Positions 57,833-64,000 of a stretch of DNA of 64,000 nucleotides are shown in pieces; the first letter of the stretch is position 1; each line of letters opens with the position of its first letter. This DNA is from Corynebacterium cystitidis (lineage in GTDB: Bacteria > Actinomycetota > Actinomycetes > Mycobacteriales > Mycobacteriaceae), in contig NZ_LT906473.1 of assembly GCF_900187295.1 (NCBI RefSeq), positions 2,356,001-2,420,000 of the forward strand. The letters are read 5' to 3'. The notes under the pieces are model-generated. The model saw only the letters and a list, made by a program, of their open reading frames with translations. It made no database searches and was not told the DNA's origin. The position numbers and the translations under genes are program-made.

Positions 57833-57856
57833 AACGCCCGGCATACACCGGGCGTT
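57833..57856. terminator. Hairpin between ybaB and recR
   Basis: AACGCCCGG (57833-57841) with CCGGGCGTT (57848-57856), 6-base loop. Lies between the ybaB stop and the recR start on the − strand; it may attenuate read-through from dnaX-ybaB. Confidence 0.6.
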
Positions 57857-57896
57857 GGAGTGGCGTGTTCGCGGAGTGCGAATCAGCACCGTGGGA

Positions 57897-58241
57897 TTAA
57901 CTCAACAGTCCCCCGAGTAAATCGTCGCCACCCTGTGGGCCCTGAGTTAGTGGACCGATCTTCTCCTGCGCCAACTGGCCCGCCTTGGTATGCGCATCAC
58001 GGTACGCAGCGAGAATGAGGTCCTGGAGAGTCTCAACATCCTCCGGATCCACAGCCTCCTTCTTGATCTGGATATCGGTAATCTCTGCACCACCAGTCAT
58101 GATGACATTCACCAGACCACCGCCCGCGGAACCAGACACAGTAGCAGCGAGCAGCTCCTCCTGGGCCTTCTGGAGATGCGCCTGGACCTCTGCGGCCTGC
58201 TTGATCAGTTCATTCATGTCTGGCTGCTGTGGGTTGGTCAT
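57897..58241 (-). CDS. YbaB/EbfC nucleoid-associated protein
   Basis: 114 residues: helical N-terminus (MNELIKQAAEVQAHLQKAQE), the beta-sheet core TVSGSAGGGLVNVIMTGGAE, and the C-terminal LQDLILAAYRDAHTKAG. Gly-rich tail. Small DNA-binding protein encoded between dnaX and recR in most bacteria. RBS GAAAGG before the ATG. Confidence 0.93.
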   Translation of the reverse strand: MTNPQQPDMNELIKQAAEVQAHLQKAQEELLAATVSGSAGGGLVNVIMTGGAEITDIQIKKEAVDPEDVETLQDLILAAYRDAHTKAGQLAQEKIGPLTQGPQGGDDLLGGLLS

Positions 58242-58376
58242 GCTAAAAACCTTTCGCTCGGTGTTGTTTTGTTCTTAGTCTACCGGGCTAACTCGCCCGG
58301 TGATTACCCAACACGTGCGCCCTCAGCGAACAGCAGCATGATCAAATCATACAATCGTCTGAACTGGCCTTTTTCT

Positions 58377-60734
58377 CTACAGTGGCTTCGCTCCGAGCTC
58401 CTTCTGAAGTAATTCCATCGCCACCTGGGTTGCGTCACGGCGATCGATTACGCCTGGCTCCTGTGCTTGATCAGCCATGGCTTGCTCCTCGTCTTCACGG
58501 GAATAGGGCTGTTCAGGCACAGGTCCTTGTGATGGCGTTTGCACCGCAGGGGCTCCTGCTGGTTGAAAGTGGGCCGAGCCCTGGGCAGGGCGCGAGTCAA
58601 AGCGATCTGGCGGTGGCGGAGCATCATCATCCACCGGTTCTGGTGGCAGCGGGATCTCGTCGCGTTCGCGTTTCTGGCGCTGACCGGCTCGCTGGGTTGC
58701 TTCCCTCGCGATGGATTTCCAGTCATGCGCGTCAGAGGACTGAGGTTGAGAGGGCCGCGCGGTCTGTGGCTGCGCAACCGCCACCGGCTCTACAGAGGCA
58801 GACTCATCCCCGCCCGCCTGCTGCCCATGAATTCGGGCAGGAGCACCCCAACCGGTCTGTGCAGTCTCTTGTGCCTGTTCTGGGTTGGACGGTGTCTTCA
58901 CCTCGTCAGGTGTAGGCGCCGTTTGAGCTTCTCCGGCCGGAGCTGGTGCTGGCTCTGGCTCAGGTTCTGGTTCTGGTTCTGGTTCTGGCTCAGTGGATTG
59001 GTTTTCCGCAGTGGCGTTGTGCTGTTGCGCCTGCGGGTTCCACACTTCAGGCTGCTTATCCACGTGGTGAAAACCAGCCGCCGCTGGATCCGTTCCCACG
59101 ACGCATTTCACCGACACCTGTGTTCCTAATTTTTCCGAAAATGCAGCGACGATGTCGGCCTTATTGCGTTCAGAATTAATGCGCTGCGCCAAAGCACCCG
59201 TGTTGTGCCCGATAACAAGCGTTTGGTCTTTCACTCCAAGCGGACGTGCCTCGGTCAGCATGATTTCTGCAACCTTGTTACGGCCACCAACGTATTGGCG
59301 CAAGTGGGTCCACGTCTCCTTGATCGTGGCGAACAGCTCCTCACTAGAATCTGCATGGTGGGCAGGCTCCGGTTTCGGCGCAGGCTCCGGTTTCGGCGCA
59401 AGCTCCGGTTTCGGCGCTGGCTCTGGGCGCGGAGCCTGGCGAGGTGCAGGTGTTGAGGAGCTCTTGGTTCGTCCCGCCGCTGCCGCAGCAGCAGCTTGAG
59501 CAGCCGCCGCTGCCCCTCCACGCTGTGCTGGGGTGTCCTGCCTGCCGGTCTGCGGAGATACACCCTCACCGGTGCCCCCTGGCACGGTCCTACCCGCAGT
59601 TTGCGCCTGGACTGGCTGTGCAGCTTGAACGGAAGGGGTTGCGGGCACTGCAAGAAGATGGGCAACCATGATTTCCAGCAGCAAGCGGGGGCTAGTTGCA
59701 CCGCGCAGGCTAGAGATCCGATCGTTGACTTCTGAAGCCAACTGCGCCAAACGTGGACCCGTAAACTGTGCGGCCTGGTCCGCCAAGACTCGGGCCCGAT
59801 CTGTCGGAGCTTCCACAAGCCCCTGCCCGAAAGCGTCCGGCACGGCCTGGATCACCATGAGGTCTCGCAATCGGTCCAACAAGTCCAACGCGAAGCGGCG
59901 CGGTTCATGGCCGGCCTCAATTACATCGTCCACAGCCTGAAAAGCTCCAGCCCCATCACCTGTGGCAAGAGCATTCACGGTGTCGTCGATAAGCCCGAGA
60001 TCAGTGACACCCAACAGTGGCAGGGCCTCATCATAGGTCAGCCCGTCTGGCCCACTACCTGCAAGAAGTTGGTCGAGCAGCGACAAAGTATCGCGCGGGG
60101 ATCCACCGCCGGAACGAATGATCAACGGGTAAACATCGTCGTCGACACGGACACTTTCGCTCTCTACTGTACGTTCCAGAAGCTGTCGCATCGCTTGAGG
60201 CGTGAGCAGACGGAACGGATAATGGTGGGTGCGCGAGCGAATCGTGCCGATGATCTTTTCTGGCTCCGTCGTCGCAAAAATGAAAATGAGGTGCTCCGGC
60301 GGCTCCTCCACAATCTTCAGCAAAGCGTTGGCGCCTTCGGTGGTGATCATGTGGGCCTCGTCGATGATAAACACACGGTAGCGTGACTCGGCCGGCGCGA
60401 AGTAGGCCCGATCACGCAGCTCGCGCATATCGTCGACACCGCGGTGTGAGGCCGCATCAAGCTCCGTCACATCAAGGTTTCCATGGCCGCCAGGCGCTAA
60501 AGAAACACACGACGGGCACACACCACACGGGGTTGAGGTCGGTCCTTCAACGCAGTTCAGGGAACGGGCGAGGATGCGTGCCGACGACGTCTTGCCGCAG
60601 CCTCGCGGACCGGAAAACAGATACGCATGGTTGATGCGCCCAGTGTCTAAAGCGGTGCTCAGGGGCCTGGTTACCTGCTCCTGGCCGACAACTTCCGCAA
60701 ACGATGCGGGACGATACTTCCGGTATAAAGCCAC
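58377..60734 (-). CDS. dnaX: DNA polymerase III gamma/tau subunit
   Basis: 785 residues. AAA+ clamp-loader ATPase: Walker A LFSGPRGCGKTSSARILARS, zinc ligands CVEGPTSTPCGVCPSC, Walker B VFIIDEAHMITTEGANALLK, sensor ATTEPEKI. The C-terminal half is a long low-complexity linker (PKPEPAPKPEP units about 440; a PEPE run about 600) around a tau-like domain (NKVAEIMLTEARPLGVKDQT), then further linker. No obvious slippery A-run for a gamma frameshift. Loads beta clamps at the fork. Upstream of ybaB-recR. Confidence 0.95.
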   Translation of the reverse strand: MALYRKYRPASFAEVVGQEQVTRPLSTALDTGRINHAYLFSGPRGCGKTSSARILARSLNCVEGPTSTPCGVCPSCVSLAPGGHGNLDVTELDAASHRGVDDMRELRDRAYFAPAESRYRVFIIDEAHMITTEGANALLKIVEEPPEHLIFIFATTEPEKIIGTIRSRTHHYPFRLLTPQAMRQLLERTVESESVRVDDDVYPLIIRSGGGSPRDTLSLLDQLLAGSGPDGLTYDEALPLLGVTDLGLIDDTVNALATGDGAGAFQAVDDVIEAGHEPRRFALDLLDRLRDLMVIQAVPDAFGQGLVEAPTDRARVLADQAAQFTGPRLAQLASEVNDRISSLRGATSPRLLLEIMVAHLLAVPATPSVQAAQPVQAQTAGRTVPGGTGEGVSPQTGRQDTPAQRGGAAAAAQAAAAAAAGRTKSSSTPAPRQAPRPEPAPKPELAPKPEPAPKPEPAHHADSSEELFATIKETWTHLRQYVGGRNKVAEIMLTEARPLGVKDQTLVIGHNTGALAQRINSERNKADIVAAFSEKLGTQVSVKCVVGTDPAAAGFHHVDKQPEVWNPQAQQHNATAENQSTEPEPEPEPEPEPEPAPAPAGEAQTAPTPDEVKTPSNPEQAQETAQTGWGAPARIHGQQAGGDESASVEPVAVAQPQTARPSQPQSSDAHDWKSIAREATQRAGQRQKRERDEIPLPPEPVDDDAPPPPDRFDSRPAQGSAHFQPAGAPAVQTPSQGPVPEQPYSREDEEQAMADQAQEPGVIDRRDATQVAMELLQKELGAKPL

Positions 60735-60815
60735 GGGATCTACCCTACCTGTTCACCGCCGCCGCGAAACCTCTTCCCGCCGCCGTAAGGCTTCATTCCG
60801 TCGCCGCGAGGCGAC

Positions 60816-61394
60816 CTACCCACGGCGCCAGTTCCCCAGGTCAGTAGCTCGGCGGCGCAGCCGCGTGTCCAAGCCATCAAGGCCCCGCTCGCGAGCCACC
60901 TCAAACTCTTCATCGGTTAACAGCACCAACTCCAGCAATAAGGTCATGCGGCCCGGCTCCGTGAAGTGTGGTGTGCCCTGCTCGAACAGCTGTGGCTCCC
61001 GCAGCACCCCATGGCGCACCGTAATTGGTTCCGCACCCTTGTGCTCCACAACTTCGGCTAGGTGGGAACGCTGCACAAGATCCGGCAAAAACGTGCCGGG
61101 CTGGGCAGCGAGAGCACCCGAAGCCCCGGCAAGTTCATCCCACGCAGCTAAGAGTGCAGAGGCAAGCTCCACATCCGGTGCCGTGCGCGTGACGACGACC
61201 AGTTCAGCACGCACCTCCGTTTCCTGCTCCGCCTCCAGCACCAGTCCGGTATCCACCCCTGAGAAGCCACAGGTCATTGCGGCCCTGGTGTCGTCGTCAA
61301 GCGTTGTGAAAGCCAGCCTGCGCCCTTCGATATCGGAGAAGCCAAGCTCACCGAAGATATTTGATAGCCAAACGGCAATCTCCTCGCCGGTCAC
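60816..61394 (-). CDS. Hypothetical protein, Sufu-like
   Basis: 192 residues. Soluble alpha/beta protein; the C-terminus (LVLLTDEEFEVARERGLDGL) has the pattern of bacterial suppressor-of-fused domains, whose role in bacteria is often linked to toxin immunity or is unknown. It directly abuts the aspT stop region (aspT ends at 61395), so both may be on one message. Position corresponds to a hypothetical gene between aspT and dnaX in C. glutamicum. The family is a tentative match. Confidence 0.6.
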   Translation of the reverse strand: MTGEEIAVWLSNIFGELGFSDIEGRRLAFTTLDDDTRAAMTCGFSGVDTGLVLEAEQETEVRAELVVVTRTAPDVELASALLAAWDELAGASGALAAQPGTFLPDLVQRSHLAEVVEHKGAEPITVRHGVLREPQLFEQGTPHFTEPGRMTLLLELVLLTDEEFEVARERGLDGLDTRLRRRATDLGNWRRG

Positions 61395-62669
61395 CTATTT
61401 ACCCTGCAGCTTTTCGATAGCCGCGTAAAGAACACAGGTGGCAACGCCGTCCATAGCCTGCTCCACTTCCTCCTGAGGAGGCAGAGAAGGCGCAAGGCGG
61501 ATGTTGCGATCATTCGGATCATCCTTGAGCGGAAAGGATGAACCAGCTTGAGTAAGAGTAATTCCTGCATCTCGGGCCAGCTCCCACACACGCGTTGCAG
61601 TACCGTCGATCACATCCAACGAAATGAAGTAACCGCCTGCAGGACTAGTCCACCGTGCCACGTCATACTCTCCGAGGCGGTTTTCCAGGATCTCCAGGAC
61701 CGCCTTGAACTTTGGGGCAAGGTTGCCCGCATGCTTACGCATGTGGGTGCGCACACCCTCGGCGTTGCCAAAGAACTTCGCGTGAGCCAGCTGGTTGACC
61801 TTGTTCGGGCCAATGCCGCGCACACCGGCGATGGAGGAGTACCACTTCAAGTTCTTTTCGGAGGAAGCGAAGAAAGACACGCCGGAACCAGCGTGGGTGA
61901 TCTTCGAGGTGGATGTCATCACCCAGAAACGGTTCGGATTGCCAGCAGCAGCAGACTTCTCGAGCACGTTATAAAGAGCGGGGAATTCGTCGGTAAGCGT
62001 ATGAACTGCGTAAGCGTTATCCCACACGATTCGGAAGTCAGGCGCCGCTGTCTCCATCGCAGCCAGCCGGTCGGTGACTTCCTCCGAGAAGGAGATACCA
62101 GTGGGGTTGCCGAAGACCGGGACGGTCCACATGCCCTTGACCTGCGGGTCCTGAACGAGCTTTTCAACGGCATCCATATCCGGGCCGTCCTCCAGCATCG
62201 GGACCGTTATCATCTCAAAGCCGAGCTGCTCCGTGATTGTGAAGTGGCGATCATATCCAGGAACCGGGCAGACCCATTTGACAGTGTCTTCTTCGTGCCA
62301 CGGACGCTCAGAATCATTGTTGCCGAACAAGTAAGACCAGGTGACCAGGTCAAACATGATGTTGAGGCTGGAGGAATCCCCCGCATAGACATTCTCGACT
62401 GGAACCCCGAGCAATTCTGCCCAGATGGCGCGGATGTCGACGATTCCCGCCACATTGCCGTAGTTGCGCACATCCTCAGCGTTGCTTGCGGTGTGGTTAC
62501 CAGCGCCGGGTAGGTTCAGCAGTTCCTCGGAAAAGTCGAGCTGCTCTGCAGACGGCTTCCCACGGGTGAGGTCAAGCTTCAGGCCACTTGCCTTCAGCTG
62601 TTCATACTGCTGGCGGATTTGGGTGGATAGCTCCTCTAGAGCATTGGCGTCAAGGTTTAACAGAGACAT
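61395..62669 (-). CDS. aspT: Aspartate aminotransferase, type Ig (AspT)
   Basis: 424 residues from ATG at 62669 with AAAGGAAAA upstream. PLP enzyme: the Schiff-base Lys is in VMTSTSKITHAGSGVSF; the aspartate/substrate segment is PVFGNPTGISFSEE; Asp/Tyr PLP contacts in IVWDNAYAVHTL. The MocR/AspB-like class I subgroup of corynebacteria, main aspartate transaminase for lysine supply. Transcribed with the downstream hypothetical gene. Confidence 0.92.
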   Translation of the reverse strand: MSLLNLDANALEELSTQIRQQYEQLKASGLKLDLTRGKPSAEQLDFSEELLNLPGAGNHTASNAEDVRNYGNVAGIVDIRAIWAELLGVPVENVYAGDSSSLNIMFDLVTWSYLFGNNDSERPWHEEDTVKWVCPVPGYDRHFTITEQLGFEMITVPMLEDGPDMDAVEKLVQDPQVKGMWTVPVFGNPTGISFSEEVTDRLAAMETAAPDFRIVWDNAYAVHTLTDEFPALYNVLEKSAAAGNPNRFWVMTSTSKITHAGSGVSFFASSEKNLKWYSSIAGVRGIGPNKVNQLAHAKFFGNAEGVRTHMRKHAGNLAPKFKAVLEILENRLGEYDVARWTSPAGGYFISLDVIDGTATRVWELARDAGITLTQAGSSFPLKDDPNDRNIRLAPSLPPQEEVEQAMDGVATCVLYAAIEKLQGK

Positions 62670-63178
62670 GTGATGGTTTTCCTTTGAGTTTCGTCTAAAA
62701 GCATCTGGACACCATCGTAGCGTCGGGAGGCCTACTCCGGCGAGGGAAGAAGCTAATCGACGATCTGACGCTTCCCCTCCCCCACACCCAGCGGGCCACC
62801 AAATTGAAACTCGTTTAAACGCTGCCAGTGGCGAAAAATGGTCAGACCAAGACCACTCCCAACCCTTGCCCACACCCCAGGCTTAACCCTAGGGCATGAA
62901 ACCAACCTGCCCCTGGCCAAAATGTCCGATTTGCGGAGATTTTTCCGCCCTTCATGAGCCTAAACTGGGCGTTTACCATTTGCGATTACCCCCATGAATA
63001 GAAGCCTCGTGTAAAGGTAATTCTAATCCAGACCCGAAAGGGGGCAATCTATTGGTGGGGTAGGGAATATCGTCTTGTAAAGCCCCCCACCTCACCTTAG
63101 TGTCGAACATGTAACTCAGGACACAGACGTTCGCCTTCTTGGCTTACGGAACACAACCCCAGTAGGAGGGGAGACATC
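62670..63178. other. 509-base intergenic region between aspT and the P450 gene
   Basis: No gene supported on either strand. AC-rich in the first half. It must contain two divergent promoters. The P450 message has GAGGGGAG ahead of its ATG at 63179. No hairpin with a T-run, no tRNA and no repeat of note. Confidence 0.5.
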
Positions 63179-64000
63179 ATGACCGATGTGAATAACATGA
63201 TTGACCAGCTGAATAAAGCAGGTCAAGCAGACGACCCCAACGCCGCCGAGACCAAGTGCCCATACCTCAATGGCGAGATGGACACCTTGACCCGCGAGGA
63301 GGCCCTAGAAGTTTTCGGCACTCCAGGTGACGGTGCCGACGAGAATTTCGACTTCCTGAGCCAGGAATTCGTCGATGACCCATGGAAGCACTCCGAATGG
63401 GCCTTCCAAAATCAGCCGGTTTTCTACTCCCACAAGTCTGGCTACTGGGTTGTTACCCGTTACGAGGATTGCCTCAAGATCTTCAAGGACACTGACAACT
63501 TCTCCGCACACACAGCCTTGGAGAAGGCAGTTCCGATCACCCCAGATAACCAGAAGATTCTGGATGATTACGGCTACGACTTCCGTGACACAATCGTGAA
63601 CACAGACCAGCCTGTCCACAACCCACGCCGTCGCGCCCTAGAACAGCCTTTTATGGTCGAAGAGCTGCGTAAACTCGAGCCAACTGTGCGTGCAACCGTT
63701 GATTCTTATATCGATAATTTCATTGATAAAGGTGAAGTGGATATCTTCAAGGAGCTGCTGTACATCTCGCCGCTGACCGTGGCACTGCAGTTCATGGGTG
63801 TTCCAGCCGACGATATGGAGAAGATCCATGAGTACTCCATGGGCCATGCAACAGCAACCTGGGGGAAGACCACCCCGGAGACTCAGACTCAGGTGGCTAT
63901 CACCAACGGCAAGTTCTGGCAGCACTCTCAGCGCGTTTTGAACAAGCTGTTGTTGGCAGAAGAGAAGGAGCCAGGCACCGGTTGGGTACCACACTCCATC
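63179..64000 (+). CDS. Cytochrome P450, N-terminal part
   Basis: 274 residues to the window edge, ATG at 63179 with AGGAGGGGAG upstream. It begins MTDVNNMIDQLNKAGQADDP. The bacterial class pattern is clear: YWVVTRYEDCLKIFKDTDNF and the helix C region TDQPVHNPRRRALEQPFMVE, with FMGVPADDMEKIHEYS. The I-helix oxygen-binding motif and haem Cys loop lie beyond 64000. Soluble; the redox partner and substrate cannot be assigned from this part. The gene is an accessory one in this place relative to C. glutamicum. Confidence 0.9.
   Translation, partial: MTDVNNMIDQLNKAGQADDPNAAETKCPYLNGEMDTLTREEALEVFGTPGDGADENFDFLSQEFVDDPWKHSEWAFQNQPVFYSHKSGYWVVTRYEDCLKIFKDTDNFSAHTALEKAVPITPDNQKILDDYGYDFRDTIVNTDQPVHNPRRRALEQPFMVEELRKLEPTVRATVDSYIDNFIDKGEVDIFKELLYISPLTVALQFMGVPADDMEKIHEYSMGHATATWGKTTPETQTQVAITNGKFWQHSQRVLNKLLLAEEKEPGTGWVPHSI

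Noticed and set aside
58900..59470. Repeats in dnaX as a tandem-repeat artefact
   Set aside because: Pro/Glu/Ala-rich linkers are usual in actinobacterial DnaX and the frame stays open throughout.
60735..60815. SRP RNA gene near dnaX
   Set aside because: The conserved GGAA-tetraloop core of the SRP RNA is not present in this short gap.

Overview
The window reads as a chromosome segment of a Corynebacterium species. Gene order matches the corynebacterial and mycobacterial backbone: tad pilus block, ssd, HAD phosphatase, holin-like protein, alpha/beta hydrolase, marP, NUDIX, tlpA, nth, glxR, beta-lactamase fold protein, RidA, WhiB, ponA, metallophosphatase. It continues with the Mrp antiporter operon, katA/sigC, asd/lysC, leuA, dnaQ-like, murT/gatD, recR, ybaB, dnaX and aspT. 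GTG starts, start/stop overlaps and moderately high GC agree with this. The closest genus-level comparison I can make from memory is C. glutamicum; I cannot name the species.

Layout. (1) Positions 1-10340 are an accessory region: the right end of an IS3-family element, a gene start cut off by it, several small orphan genes, and a polymorphic-toxin locus. That locus encodes a 233-residue possible chaperone, a WXG-type protein, a giant RHS/YD-repeat toxin with its own C-terminal toxin domain, and a pentapeptide-like candidate immunity protein. The toxin start region carries a seven-G tract that puts the best start codon out of frame. (2) 10452-15019 is a minimal actinobacterial Tad/Flp pilus operon with ssd. 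(3) 15220-31583 holds stress, cell-envelope and DNA-repair genes around glxR, plus tRNA-Pro. (4) 31713-37771 is a six-gene Na+/H+ antiporter operon (mnhA-B fusion, C, D, E, F, G). (5) 38014-48013 holds katA/sigC, a YkvI-type transporter, asd-lysC and leuA with a complete leader-peptide attenuator. (6) 48094-51812 is an iron/haem-type ABC importer with a methyltransferase. (7) 52240-64000 holds a Pro/Ala-rich membrane protein, a DnaQ-like BRCT protein without exonuclease residues, murT-gatD, a frameshifted recR, ybaB, dnaX, aspT and the start of a cytochrome P450.

Themes. Cell-envelope growth is served by ponA and MurT/GatD, which amidates lipid II. Lysine, methionine/threonine and leucine supply is served by lysC-asd and leuA. 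Redox defence is served by katA, sigC, whcA, marP and tlpA. Contact-dependent competition is served by the RHS toxin cassette. A 12-mer, GCTTAACGACGA or GCTTATCGACGA, occurs ten times across the whole window, both between and inside genes; no annotated feature explains it. Two likely frameshifts (RHS toxin, recR) both lie in G/C homopolymers, so sequencing error must be excluded before either is read as biology.
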